A DNA stretch of 64,000 nucleotides from Novosphingobium cyanobacteriorum (GTDB lineage Bacteria > Pseudomonadota > Alphaproteobacteria > Sphingomonadales > Sphingomonadaceae). The notes under the pieces are model-generated. The model made no database searches. It was given only the letters and a program-made list of their open reading frames with translations, and was not told the origin of the DNA. Location of the stretch: positions 124,001-188,000 of the forward strand of contig NZ_JAROCY010000007.1 in the NCBI RefSeq assembly GCF_029436685.1, given 5' to 3'. The translations under genes were made by a program, and so were the position numbers. Below, piece by piece: positions 9,373 to 17,951 of the stretch; within the stretch, counting starts at the first letter, position 1, and every line of letters starts with the position of its first letter.

Positions 9373-9415
9373 CGGAGCGACCTTGGTCGACCCGATAAGA
9401 ACTCAGGTCGCTCCG
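9373..9415. repeat. 11-bp inverted repeat downstream of dnaN
   Basis: CGGAGCGACCT at 9373-9383 and its exact complement AGGTCGCTCCG at 9405-9415 flank a 21-base loop that itself contains GGTCGACC. It sits between the end of dnaN and the start of the chemoreceptor gene, both leftward. A dnaN terminator (no T-run) or a repressor-type operator for the chemoreceptor are both possible. Confidence 0.5.
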
Positions 9416-9434
9416 TACATTGAAACGCCGGCGA

Positions 9435-10553
9435 TCAGACGCGCATCGGCATCAGCACATAGAGCGCGCTGGACTTTTCATCCTTTCGGATCAGCGTGGG
9501 GGCGCCGGCATCGGCCAGGTGCAGTTCCACGTTGTCGCCATCGATCTGGCTGAGGATGTCCTTCAGGTAGTTGGCGTTGAAGCCGATCTCGAAGCCGGGT
9601 GAAGTGTATTCGGCGGGGACTTCTTCCGCCGCGGTGCCGTTGTCGGGGCTGGTGACCGACAGGGTGACGCGATCGGTTTCCAGCGTCATCTTGACCGCTC
9701 GGGTCTTTTCGGTGGCGATGGTGGCCACGCGATCGACCCCCTGGAAGAACGAGCGCGGATCAAGCCGCAGCAGCTTGTCGTTGCCGGTGGGGATCACGCG
9801 GCTGTAGTCCGGGAAGGTGCCGTCGATCAGCTTGCTGGTGAGCACCACGCCGTGTTCGCCGCCCAGGGTGAAGCGCACCTTGCTGGCGGAAAGATCGACC
9901 AGCACGTTGGTGTCGAGCACTTCTTCCAGCAGCTTGCGCAGCTCGCCCACGCATTTGCGCGGCACGATCACGTCGGGCATGCCCTCGGCGCCTTCGGGGC
10001 GCGGCAGGGTGAAGCGGGCAAGGCGGTGGCCGTCGGTGGCAGCGGCGCGCAGCACGTCGTCGGTGACGTGGAAGAAGATGCCGTTGAGGTAGTACCGCGT
10101 CTCTTCGGTCGAAATGGCGAAGCGGGTGCGGTCGATCAGTTCGGCCAGGGTGCGGGCCGGGATCTCGAAGCTGGTGGGCAGATCGCCCTCAACGATCACC
10201 GGGAAATCGTCACGCGGCAGGGTGGGCAGCTGGAAGCGGCTGCGCCCGGCCTTGACGATCATGCGGTTGTCGGCGGTTTCGAGGCTGACCTGCGAGCCAT
10301 CGGGCAGCTTGCGCGCGATGTCGAACAGGAGGTGGGCCGAAACGGTGATCGCGCCGGGGCTGTCCACCGAGACCGCGCCCATCGATTCGATGATCTGCAG
10401 GTCAAGGTCAGTGGCCATCAGGCGCACGGAATTGTCCGGCGCTGCCTCGATCAGCACGTTCGAGAGGATGGGGATGGTGTTGCGCCGTTCGACCACCGAT
10501 TGCACGTGGGACAGGCAGCGCAGCAGGGTCGCGCGTTCGATCGTCGCCTTCAT
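9435..10553 (-). CDS. dnaN: DNA polymerase III beta sliding clamp
   Basis: A 372-residue protein of full family length, the ring-shaped processivity clamp of the replicative polymerase. Recognisable features are the start M-K-A-T-I-E-R, the first-domain [10 protein letters not shown], the central R-Y-Y-L-N-G-I-F motif and the C-terminal end with Y-V-L-M-P-M-R-V, which forms part of the peptide-binding pocket. The gene stands alone rather than after dnaA; its upstream neighbour on the same strand is a small exported protein 205 bases away. That gap presumably holds its promoter. Confidence 0.97.
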   Translation of the reverse strand: MKATIERATLLRCLSHVQSVVERRNTIPILSNVLIEAAPDNSVRLMATDLDLQIIESMGAVSVDSPGAITVSAHLLFDIARKLPDGSQVSLETADNRMIVKAGRSRFQLPTLPRDDFPVIVEGDLPTSFEIPARTLAELIDRTRFAISTEETRYYLNGIFFHVTDDVLRAAATDGHRLARFTLPRPEGAEGMPDVIVPRKCVGELRKLLEEVLDTNVLVDLSASKVRFTLGGEHGVVLTSKLIDGTFPDYSRVIPTGNDKLLRLDPRSFFQGVDRVATIATEKTRAVKMTLETDRVTLSVTSPDNGTAAEEVPAEYTSPGFEIGFNANYLKDILSQIDGDNVELHLADAGAPTLIRKDEKSSALYVLMPMRV

Positions 10554-10758
10554 TCTCGTCTCGATCCCCCCAGCGGCCGGACGGCGGATGCCACCCCCGA
10601 CTGTGTAAGCGGCCCCATGCGCGGAATCGCGCAGGGAAATTGCGGTTTCGGACCACCTTTCTTACCCGCCACGCCAAGCGCTTCAAGCGGTTGCGCGGGG
10701 AAGCTGCGGGAAGCTGTGCATAAATGCGCGGATTTCGCGCGGTCCGGGGGTGCAGCGC

Positions 10759-11292
10759 TCAATCCAGCTTGCGCAGACCGTCGAACATGTTGGCGGTGGC
10801 GACGATCCACGCGGTGATCAGGCCCCAGCCTTCGGACGTGACGGCGGTCGGGTCCTTGCCAGATTCGGACAGCGCAGTGGCGACATGGCGCAGATCGCCC
10901 TCGGTCACCTTCTCGGCCGGGTTGTTGGCATTGCCGGGGCCGATATCGAGCGCATGGTCGATCAGCGCGGCGGAGAGGCCCTTTTCGGCAAGGCGGGCAT
11001 CGAGAACATCGCGCGCCATGCGGCCGAGCGTATAGGTGAAATAGGCTTCGCGCTGGTCAGGCGTGAGGAACTGGTCATCGCCACAGCGTTCCACGATGGC
11101 GCGCAGTTCATCGAGCGCGGGCCGGCCACGATCGTTGTCTCGGCTGACCACGACATCGGCGATGCGCGCGTCGAGCCCGGCAGGCGCCCCCATGATGGCA
11201 CAGGCCAGCGCCTCTGGCGGGCGGGCATGGGCCTGCGCGCCAACGCACAGCGCCAGCGCCATCATGAGGCCCCTGCCCGCCCCACGGATCAC
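10759..11292 (-). CDS. exported protein of unknown function
   Basis: A 177-residue protein with a signal peptide (two arginines, then M-M-A-L-A-L-C-V-G, cleavage near A-H-A). The mature part contains two further cysteines that could pair (A-L-A-C-A and V-E-R-C-G) and no motif I recognise. It starts with GTG at 11292, overlapping the fabG stop as GTGA, so it is translated together with fabG. An alternative start is the ATG pair at 11265/11262, which would leave a shorter signal peptide. Its coupling to fabG is unusual; acpP is the more common next gene. No function is assigned. Confidence 0.72.
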   Translation of the reverse strand: MIRGAGRGLMMALALCVGAQAHARPPEALACAIMGAPAGLDARIADVVVSRDNDRGRPALDELRAIVERCGDDQFLTPDQREAYFTYTLGRMARDVLDARLAEKGLSAALIDHALDIGPGNANNPAEKVTEGDLRHVATALSESGKDPTAVTSEGWGLITAWIVATANMFDGLRKLD

Positions 11293-12053
11293 GAGATCAT
11301 GGCCATGCCGCCGTTGACGTGCAGCGTCTGGCCGGTGACGTAGCCCGCTTCCCTGCTGGCGAGATAGGCGACTGCGGCGCCGATATCGCTGCCTTCACCC
11401 ATGCGGCCCATCGGGATGCGGGCGTTGAGCGCGTCCTTCTGCGCATCGGGCAGGACATCGGTCATCGCGGTGCGGATGAAGCCGGGGGCGACGCAGTTGA
11501 CGGTGATGTTGCGGCTGGCGAGTTCCTGGCCCAGCGACTTGGACATGCCGACAAGGCCGGCCTTGGCCGCGGCATAGTTCACCTGCCCTGGATTGCCGGT
11601 GGCGCCGACCACGCTGGTGATGGTGACGATGCGGCCAAAGCGGGCCTTCATCATCGGCTTGGCGGCGGCGCGCATCAGGCGGAAGGCGGCTTCGAGGTTG
11701 ACGCGGATCACCGCATCCCATTCGTCGTCCTTCATCCGCATGGCAAGGTTGTCACGCGTGATGCCGGCGTTGTTGACGAGGATATCAACCTTGCCCAGCG
11801 TATCGAGCGCGGCGGGAACGAGGTGTTCGACCTGTTCAGTGTTCGACAGGTCGCACGTGATCTCGACATGATCGTGGCCGTAGGTCTCGTTCAGCTCTTC
11901 GCGAAAGGCGCGCAGCTTGGCCGGGTTGGTGCCGGAGAGAGCCAGCCTTGCACCCTGCTTCGCCAGCGCATGGCAGATGGCCGAACCGATCCCGCCGGCA
12001 GCGCCGGTGACTAGGGCGGTCATGCCGGTGAGATCGAAGAGACGGTTTTCCAT
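11289..12053 (-). CDS. fabG: 3-oxoacyl-[acyl-carrier-protein] reductase
   Basis: A 254-residue short-chain dehydrogenase that reduces 3-oxoacyl-ACP with NADPH in fatty acid elongation. The cofactor loop is T-G-A-A-G-G-I-G (16-23), N-N-A-G lies near 95, and the catalytic set is Ser147, Tyr160 and Lys164 (Y-A-A-A-K). The V-N-G-G-M end is typical of FabG. GGAG lies 8 bases before the start. The fabD gene lies upstream on the same strand, but a GxxExxY gene framed by inverted repeats now separates the two; the spacing of 534 bases is far wider than usual. Confidence 0.95.
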   Translation of the reverse strand: MENRLFDLTGMTALVTGAAGGIGSAICHALAKQGARLALSGTNPAKLRAFREELNETYGHDHVEITCDLSNTEQVEHLVPAALDTLGKVDILVNNAGITRDNLAMRMKDDEWDAVIRVNLEAAFRLMRAAAKPMMKARFGRIVTITSVVGATGNPGQVNYAAAKAGLVGMSKSLGQELASRNITVNCVAPGFIRTAMTDVLPDAQKDALNARIPMGRMGEGSDIGAAVAYLASREAGYVTGQTLHVNGGMAMIS

Positions 12054-12085
12054 ATGTGTGCTCCGGTGAAAGAGAATGTTTAGTT

Positions 12086-12124
12086 GGTTCTCGCAGAGAC
12101 GCAGAGGAGAAAGAGATCGCAGAG
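12086..12124 (+). repeat. left arm of the GxxExxY inverted repeat
   Basis: The 39-base arm begins GGTTCTCGCAGAGACGCAG and ends ATCGCAGAG, lying just past the stop codon of the GxxExxY gene on the fabG side. It matches the other arm at all but two positions and one indel. Confidence 0.8.
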
Positions 12125-12127
12125 ATG

Positions 12128-12517
12128 TCAGTCGGGGGCGTAGTTGTTTACCATTCTGCGGATGCCTTCCTTCATCGTTGCGCCGGAAAAGTTCAGAAGC
12201 AGCCCAACGGGCTGCTTCATCAATCTCAGATAGGTTATCAGTTGTCTCTCGTGCGCCTTGCTCAACTGGTCCACTGCTTTGATCTCAAGCACTAGGCACC
12301 CCTCAACCCGCATATCAACCCTGAATGCCGCGTCGAAGCGCTTGCCATCGAACTCGACAGGGAGAGTTAGCTGGCGTTCGATGCGCATGCCCAAAGCGTC
12401 GAGCCGACCGGCAAGGATTGATTCGTAAACGGATTCAAACAGGCCTGGTCCGAGCTCGCGGTGAATGCGGATCGCCTCATCGATCACGGCTGCGGTCAGG
12501 GCGTCGATTTGGCGCAT
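12128..12517 (-). CDS. GxxExxY family protein
   Basis: A 129-residue protein of the GxxExxY family (TIGR04256-type), a compact group thought to have a PD-(D/E)XK nuclease-like fold. The name-giving motif is in G-P-G-L-F-E-S-V-Y-E (about residues 23-32), followed by a D-x-R-V-E-G-C-L-V-L-E-I-K-A strand in which the Asp and E-I-K could form the nuclease-like metal site. The Shine-Dalgarno GGAGGA falls inside the right inverted-repeat arm. It lies in the same direction as fabD and fabG and is probably co-transcribed with them, yet has no evident link to lipid synthesis. Its GC is visibly lower than its neighbours'. The molecular activity of the family is not established. Confidence 0.88.
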   Translation of the reverse strand: MRQIDALTAAVIDEAIRIHRELGPGLFESVYESILAGRLDALGMRIERQLTLPVEFDGKRFDAAFRVDMRVEGCLVLEIKAVDQLSKAHERQLITYLRLMKQPVGLLLNFSGATMKEGIRRMVNNYAPD

Positions 12518-12523
12518 GCATTC

Positions 12524-12563
12524 CTCCGCGATCTCTTTTCCCTCTGCGTCTCTGCGAGAAACC
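12524..12563 (-). repeat. right arm of the GxxExxY inverted repeat
   Basis: The 40-base partner of the arm at 12086-12124, in inverse orientation. Its inner end supplies the GGAGGA ribosome-binding site of the GxxExxY gene, so the repeat and the cargo gene are functionally joined. Confidence 0.8.
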
Positions 12564-12587
12564 GAAATCGAGCGACAGATGATCGGC

Positions 12588-13523
12588 TCAAAGGTCCTTC
12601 AGGAGGGCTTCCACATCGGCCATGGTTATGGTGCTGGTGATGGAGACGTCTGCCACGGTGCGGCCGATCATGGGGCCGAGGACTTTGCCGCCGAGTTCGA
12701 CGAACTGGTCTACGCCCGCGTCCTTCATCGCGATCACGCTTTCGCGCCAGCGGACGCGGCCGGTGACCTGTTCGACGAGGAGGCGCTGCACTTCGGCCGG
12801 GTCGGTCGCGATGGCGGCGGTGACGTTGGCGAAGAGGGCGACGCGCAGGGCCTGCGGCGGGACCTTGGTCAGCGCTTCGGCCATGGCGTCGGCGGCGGGC
12901 TGCATCAGCGGGCAGTGGAACGGGGCGGACACCGGCAGCGCGACGCCACGCTTGATGCCGTGTTCCTTGACCAGCGCAATGGCCCGGTCGATCGCGCCCT
13001 TGTGGCCCGAAAGCACGACCTGCGTGGGATCGTTGTCATTGGCGACGGTGCAGACTTCACCTTCAGCCGCAGCGGCGGCGAGCGCAGTGGCCTTTTCGAT
13101 ATCGGCGCCGAGCAGCGCGCACATGGCGCCGACACCCACAGGCACGGCGGCCTGCATCGACTGCCCGCGCAGCTTAAGCAGGCGGGCGGTATCAGCCAGG
13201 CTGAAGGCCCCGGCGGCGCAGAGCGCGGTGTATTCACCCAGGCTGTGGCCCGCCACGAAATCGGCCTTGTCGGCCAGCGCGATGCCGCCTTCGCGTTCCA
13301 GCACGCGCAGCACGGCGATGGCGTTGGCCATGATCGCGGGCTGGGCGTTTTCGGTAAGGGTCAGCGCATCATCCGGGCCCTCCTTCATGATCTGGAACAG
13401 CTTCTGTCCCAGCGCGTCGTCCACTTCCTCGAACACCTCACGCGCGGCGGCGCTGGCTTCGGCGAGTTCGACACCCATGCCGACCTTCTGGCTGCCCTGC
13501 CCCGGGAAAACGAATGCTCTCAT
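12588..13523 (-). CDS. fabD: malonyl-CoA:acyl carrier protein transacylase
   Basis: A 311-residue enzyme that loads malonyl groups onto acyl carrier protein. It starts M-R-A-F-V-F-P-G-Q-G-S-Q, the family's oxyanion motif, and has the nucleophile elbow G-H-S-L-G-E with Ser94; the late S-A-P-F-H motif brings the catalytic His. AGGAGAGAAGG precedes the ATG at 13523, so a longer upstream reading was discarded. It is the first gene of the leftward group fabD, GxxExxY, fabG, exported protein. The close fabD-fabG linkage known from most bacteria is broken here by the inserted cassette. Confidence 0.96.
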   Translation of the reverse strand: MRAFVFPGQGSQKVGMGVELAEASAAAREVFEEVDDALGQKLFQIMKEGPDDALTLTENAQPAIMANAIAVLRVLEREGGIALADKADFVAGHSLGEYTALCAAGAFSLADTARLLKLRGQSMQAAVPVGVGAMCALLGADIEKATALAAAAAEGEVCTVANDNDPTQVVLSGHKGAIDRAIALVKEHGIKRGVALPVSAPFHCPLMQPAADAMAEALTKVPPQALRVALFANVTAAIATDPAEVQRLLVEQVTGRVRWRESVIAMKDAGVDQFVELGGKVLGPMIGRTVADVSITSTITMADVEALLKDL

Positions 13524-13575
13524 GTGACCTTCTCTCCTGCGTTTGCGCCGCCCCGAAGGCGTAATTGCGCGGCCC

Positions 13576-14406
13576 CTATGAGTGACTGGCGCTGCCCGCA
13601 AGCCCGAAGGGGACGATCTTGTTGTGGATGTCATGCCCGATATCGGCGGCGCCAAGGTAGGCAATGCCGGTGCGGGCGCACCAGTTGCGCACCATGCTTT
13701 CCGGATCGGAGCCGAACGGGCGATCGTTTTCAGGCACATCGCTTACCCGGCCAAGGCGAAGGCCCGCCACGCCCTGCGCCGCCAATGCGTGGGTAACGTG
13801 GAAGAGCAGCCGATCGACGGCGTAGAGATGTTCGCTGACTTCCTCCACCATCACCACGTGGCCGGACAGGCTTGGCATCAGCGGGGTGCCGACGAGCATG
13901 GCCAGCGTCATCAGGTTGAAGGCCACGGTGGGCGTGGTGCCGAGCGAGGGTTCCAGCCCGGTCCTTTCCCCGGCCAGCCAGCCAAGCGGGCGCAGGACCG
14001 CGGCCTCTCCGCCTTCGCGGCGGATGTCGGTGGGCATGGGGGCGTGGACCGGATGGCCCACCCCGGCGCGATAGAGTGCGGCGAGCAGGGTGCCACCGTC
14101 GGAATAGCCGAGGAACGGCTTGTTGCGGGCGGTTGCGTCCATCGCGGCCACCGCGTCGGCTGCGATGCGGCAGGCGCCGTAGCCGCCGCGCACGAACCAC
14201 ACCGCGTCGGCTCCCGGATCGTTGGCGCATTCCAGCAGGGCGGACAGGCGCAGCGCATCCGGCCCGGCGAAATGGCCTTCAACCGCGAAGCACTGATCAT
14301 GGAAAAGCAGTTCGATTCCAGGGAAATGCACCGAAGCCAGAGCAGAAACGCGTGCGGCATCTTCGCGGGAAAAGGGCGTGGAAGGGGCGCAGATGGCGAT
14401 ACGCAT
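13576..14406 (-). CDS. ldcA: muramoyltetrapeptide (LD-) carboxypeptidase, S66 family
   Basis: A 276-residue peptidase that removes the terminal D-alanine from cytoplasmic murein tetrapeptides during peptidoglycan recycling. It begins with the A-P-S-T-P motif, has R-G-G-Y-G-A-C-R, the predicted nucleophile Ser102 in G-Y-S-D-G-G-T, a Glu in V-M-V-E-E-V and a late H-D-I-H segment that may include the catalytic His. No signal peptide, as expected for a cytoplasmic enzyme. The start at 14406 was chosen because the much longer open frame would run into the divergent ligase gene. It faces away from an Mpl-like ligase across 223 bases, an informative pairing. Confidence 0.9.
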   Translation of the reverse strand: MRIAICAPSTPFSREDAARVSALASVHFPGIELLFHDQCFAVEGHFAGPDALRLSALLECANDPGADAVWFVRGGYGACRIAADAVAAMDATARNKPFLGYSDGGTLLAALYRAGVGHPVHAPMPTDIRREGGEAAVLRPLGWLAGERTGLEPSLGTTPTVAFNLMTLAMLVGTPLMPSLSGHVVMVEEVSEHLYAVDRLLFHVTHALAAQGVAGLRLGRVSDVPENDRPFGSDPESMVRNWCARTGIAYLGAADIGHDIHNKIVPFGLAGSASHS

Positions 14407-14629
14407 GGCCCGGGCATAGCCTTTGCGCCGCCTTGCGCAAAGCGGTTGCCGCCGGGTTAACGGGGGATTGCCACACGGCTCCGTGTTCGTCGCGCGGGAA
14501 AGAATTAGGGATCGGCGCGTTAGGGGGGCTGGCCTGACCGAACGGACGCAATTGGATCGCTCCGGTCTGTGCCTGCCACGCGATGCGTGGCGTTGGCCGA
14601 TCCGCATGGATAGGCTAGGGCCTGCAACC

Positions 14630-16051
14630 ATGACGCAAGCCCCCTCTCCCGACCTCGTTTCGCATCCCTGGTTTTTCTGCGGCATCGGCGGATCGGGCAT
14701 GCTGCCGCTGGCGCTGATCCTGAAAGGTCTGGGCGCGCAAGTTTCCGGATCGGACCGGGGGCGCGACCAAGGGCGGACGCCGGAAAAGTTTGCCTGGCTG
14801 GAAAGCCTGGGCTTCACGCTGTTTCCGCAGGACGGATCGGGCATCGCCTCTGCCAACCAGGTGCTGGTGGCCAGTGCGGCGGTGGAGGACACCGTGCCCG
14901 AAGTGATCCGGGCAAAGGAACTGGGCTGCACGCGGATGAGCCGGGCCGAACTGCTGGCGCAGCTGTTCAACGCCGCGCGGCTGGGCATCGCGGTGGGTGG
15001 CACCAGCGGCAAGAGCACGGTTACCGGCATGATCGGGTGGATCCTGACCGAAGCCGGGCGCGATCCCACGATCATGAACGGCGCGGTGATGAAGAACTTC
15101 CGCGCTCCGCAAGCGCCCTTCGCCAGCGCCCGGGCGGGCGCAGGCGATGCCTTCGTTTCCGAAGTGGACGAAAGCGACGGATCGATCGCGCTCTATCGGC
15201 CCAGCGTGGCGGTGCTGAACAACGTGAGCCTGGACCACAAGAGCATGGAGGAGCTGCGCGCGCTGTTTGGCGATTTCCTGCATCGGGCGGCGGTGGCGGT
15301 GGTGAATGCCGACGATCTGGAAAGCGTGGCGCTGTTGCCGCGCGCCCATGCCTCGCTGACGTTCGGCTTTTCTCCGCAAGCGCAGGTTTCGGTGGAACCG
15401 GGCAGCGTAGTTGAAGGGCCGACCTCGATCAGCGCCACGGTGGTGGACCGGCGCGATGGCGCAGGCCATGCGCTGACGCTGCAGGTGCCGGGGCGGCACA
15501 ACCTGGCCAATGCGCTGGCGGCGCTGGCGGCGGCGGATGCGGCGGGCGTGCCGCTGGCGCAGGGCGTGGCGGCCCTGGCGGAATTTGCCGGCCTGGCACG
15601 GCGGTTCGACATCGTGGGAACCAGCCCCGGCGGGGTGACGGTGATCGACGATTTCGGCCACAACCCGGAGAAGGTCGCTGCGACGTTAACGACCCTGAAG
15701 GCCCACGCCGGGCGTGTGATCGCGTTTTTCCAGCCCCACGGCTATGGGCCGCTGCGCCAGATGGGGGCTGAGCTAGCAGAAGTGCTAGGGTCCCGGCTGG
15801 ATGCCACCGATATTACGATCCTGTGCGATCCGGTCTATTTCGGCGGCACGGTGGACCGCTCTGTCGGATCGGAACGCATTGTTACGCTTATCAATTCGCA
15901 TGGTGGCCATGCCGAGCACCTTCACACGCGCGAGGCCTGCGCCGACCGGATCGTGGAACTGGCCCGCCCCGGTGACCGCGTGGTGGTGATGGGCGCGCGA
16001 GATGATACGCTGGCACTTTTCGCGCAAGGATTGCTCAACCGGATTGGCTAG
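14630..16051 (+). CDS. Mur ligase family protein, Mpl/MurC-like
   Basis: A 473-residue ATP-dependent Mur ligase. The N-terminal UDP-binding loop is C-G-I-G-G-S-G-M (17-24), the ATP loop is G-G-T-S-G-K-S-T (123-130), and the central domain has S-E-V-D-E-S-D-G and N-N-V-S-L-D-H-K, with D-D-F-G-H-N-P in the C-terminal domain. The likely role is Mpl: joining recycled L-Ala-gamma-D-Glu-meso-DAP peptide to UDP-MurNAc. MurC itself normally sits in the division cell-wall cluster, absent here. Divergent ldcA supports recycling, since LdcA makes exactly this tripeptide. The ATG at 14630 was chosen because it gives the expected N-terminus; the ATG at 14606 is a possible alternative. Confidence 0.85.
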   Translation: MTQAPSPDLVSHPWFFCGIGGSGMLPLALILKGLGAQVSGSDRGRDQGRTPEKFAWLESLGFTLFPQDGSGIASANQVLVASAAVEDTVPEVIRAKELGCTRMSRAELLAQLFNAARLGIAVGGTSGKSTVTGMIGWILTEAGRDPTIMNGAVMKNFRAPQAPFASARAGAGDAFVSEVDESDGSIALYRPSVAVLNNVSLDHKSMEELRALFGDFLHRAAVAVVNADDLESVALLPRAHASLTFGFSPQAQVSVEPGSVVEGPTSISATVVDRRDGAGHALTLQVPGRHNLANALAALAAADAAGVPLAQGVAALAEFAGLARRFDIVGTSPGGVTVIDDFGHNPEKVAATLTTLKAHAGRVIAFFQPHGYGPLRQMGAELAEVLGSRLDATDITILCDPVYFGGTVDRSVGSERIVTLINSHGGHAEHLHTREACADRIVELARPGDRVVVMGARDDTLALFAQGLLNRIG

Positions 16052-16180
16052 AAAGGTCCGATTCGTACGCTTAATTTTCGAACAGATGCGTTCTGTAGTT
16101 CTACGAAACTTCGTTACAAACGTTTTCTGACCGCCGTTCGGTTATCCCTGCCCCGCCTTATGACGACGGGGAACGCGGTG

Positions 16181-17932
16181 ATGACAATCCGGGATGCGAG
16201 CCAAAAGGCCGGACTGGTGGTGACAGGGGTTTTGCTTGTGGCCGCACTGGCCATGGCGCTGGGCGTGCAGCAGGTGCGCGTGAACGGCCCGGTCCACCAC
16301 CGCATCAACGACATCTCTGACTTCACCGCCGATATCCTGCCACCGCCGCTGTTCGTGACCGAGGCGATGCTGCGCGTTTCCGATGCAGCCAACCTGGGCG
16401 GCGCGCTTGATCAGGACAAGGCGGAGCTGAAGCGGCTGGAGACGGAGTATCGCGCGTCGCGCCAGCGCTGGGCTGCGTCGGACATTGACCCATCGTTGAA
16501 GCGTCAGCTGGATGAAGGCGCCGGGGCGCTGGCAGACAAGTTCTGGGCGGAAGTGGACCAGAACCTGATCCCCGCGCTTGAACGCGAGGACGCCGATGGC
16601 GCCGCCATCGCGCAGGGCAAGGCCCGCATCCTCTATCGCAAGCATACCGAGGAAATCCGCAAGCTGGCGGCGCACGCGGCGAAAGTGCGCGGCGCGCTTG
16701 ATGCGCAGGCGGCCTGGACCATGCAGGTGACTGTGCTGGTCATGCTGCTGGCCGGGGCGGTGGTGATGGGCATGGTGGTGGTTTCATTGCGCCTGCTGGG
16801 CCAGCGGGTGCTGCGCCCCCTGGCGCAGACTGCCGATCTGATGCGCGCGATGGCGGGGGGCGACCTGTCCCGATCGCCGGAAGGCACCGCGCGGCCGGAC
16901 GAAATCGGCGAGATGAGCCGCGCCATCGTGCATTTCCGCAGCGCCGCGCTGGAACAGCGCGAGGCGGCGGAGCGGCAGGCCGTGGTGGTCAGCACCATGG
17001 GCGGCGCGCTGGAACGGATGGCGGCAGGCGACCTGGTCCACCGCATCGAGACGGCTTTCGCGCCCGAATATGAAACACTGCGCACGGCCTATAACCAGGC
17101 TGCGGCGCGGCTGGACAGCCTGGTGGCGCAGGTTTCGGTGACAGCGCAGGATGTGAGCAACGGATCAACCGAAATCCGCGGCGCCTCTGACGACCTTGCC
17201 CGCCGCAACCATGTACAGGCCGCCAGCATCGAGGAATCGACCGCCGCCGTGCAGCAAACCGCCGCGCTGGTGACCGAGACGGCGCAGCGCACGCGTGAGG
17301 CGCACGCGGTGATCGCGGCAGCCAATACCGAAGTGGAAAGCGGCAAGCAGATCGTGGAGGATGCAGTGCGCGCGATGACCGCGATCGAGCGTTCGTCTTC
17401 AGAGATCGGCCAGATCGTGGACCTGATCGATGCCATCGCGTTCCAGACCAACCTTCTGGCGCTGAACGCGGGTGTCGAGGCGGCCCGCGCGGGCGATTCC
17501 GGCAAGGGCTTTGCCGTGGTGGCCACCGAAGTCCGCGCCCTTGCCCAGCGCAGCGCGGAAGCAGCGCAGGGGATCAAGACGCTGATCGCCACCAGCGCGC
17601 GCGAGGTTTCCGCCGGCGTGGCGCTGGTGGGCAATACCGGCGAGGCGCTGTCCGCCATCGTAGAACGGACATCGGGCATCGCCGCGCTGATTGCCGAGAT
17701 ATCCCGATCGGCAGAGGACCAGGCCAGCAGCATGAGCCACGTGAACGCCGCCGTGCTGGAAATCGACCGGCTGACCCAGCAGAACGTGGCGATGGTGGAG
17801 GAAAGCACCGCCGCCGCACGATCGCTGGCGCAGGAGGCGGATTCGCTGGCGCAGATGGTGGCGCAGTTCCGCACCAGCGCGACGGGCCCTGCCGCGCAGA
17901 TGCGGCCCGGCGCAATGCGCCGAGCCGCCTGA
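16181..17932 (+). CDS. methyl-accepting chemotaxis protein (membrane-bound)
   Basis: A 583-residue transmembrane chemoreceptor. A first membrane helix (G-L-V-V-T-G-V-L-L-V-A-A-L-A-M-A) is followed by a periplasmic helical domain of about 155 residues with many acidic and basic residues, a second helix (V-L-V-M-L-L-A-G-A-V-V-M), two HAMP-like segments (each with a D-L motif before P-E or F-A), and the signalling hairpin with [21 protein letters not shown] lies just upstream of the ATG at 16181; an ATG at 16160 is also in frame. No che operon is adjacent, so it stands alone. The ligand is unknown. Confidence 0.93.
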   Translation: MTIRDASQKAGLVVTGVLLVAALAMALGVQQVRVNGPVHHRINDISDFTADILPPPLFVTEAMLRVSDAANLGGALDQDKAELKRLETEYRASRQRWAASDIDPSLKRQLDEGAGALADKFWAEVDQNLIPALEREDADGAAIAQGKARILYRKHTEEIRKLAAHAAKVRGALDAQAAWTMQVTVLVMLLAGAVVMGMVVVSLRLLGQRVLRPLAQTADLMRAMAGGDLSRSPEGTARPDEIGEMSRAIVHFRSAALEQREAAERQAVVVSTMGGALERMAAGDLVHRIETAFAPEYETLRTAYNQAAARLDSLVAQVSVTAQDVSNGSTEIRGASDDLARRNHVQAASIEESTAAVQQTAALVTETAQRTREAHAVIAAANTEVESGKQIVEDAVRAMTAIERSSSEIGQIVDLIDAIAFQTNLLALNAGVEAARAGDSGKGFAVVATEVRALAQRSAEAAQGIKTLIATSAREVSAGVALVGNTGEALSAIVERTSGIAALIAEISRSAEDQASSMSHVNAAVLEIDRLTQQNVAMVEESTAAARSLAQEADSLAQMVAQFRTSATGPAAQMRPGAMRRAA

Positions 17933-17951
17933 GGAAACGCCTGCAAAACGT

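Larger units (their letters stand above)
12086..12563. mobile_element. inverted-repeat-bounded cassette carrying a GxxExxY gene
   Basis: A 478-bp unit inserted between fabG and fabD. A 39-base arm (12086-12124) and a 40-base arm (12524-12563) are reverse complements apart from one indel and two substitutions; both contain the core CTCGCAGAGACGCAGAGG. The only gene inside almost touches the arms, with its stop 3 bases from one and its start 6 bases from the other. There is no transposase and no obvious target duplication. A related repeat without the gene occurs at 44165-44296. Calling it mobile is an inference from the symmetry, the tight packing and the lower GC of the cargo. Confidence 0.6.

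Noticed and set aside
12588..13739. A longer fabD start about 72 codons upstream
   Set aside because: The extension has no similarity, runs across the ldcA stop, and the ATG at 13523 has a strong ribosome-binding site.
13576..15075. A 499-codon version of the ldcA gene
   Set aside because: The extra N-terminal part is antisense to the start of the Mpl-like ligase and lacks family similarity; the true start at 14406 gives the canonical S66 peptidase N-terminus.
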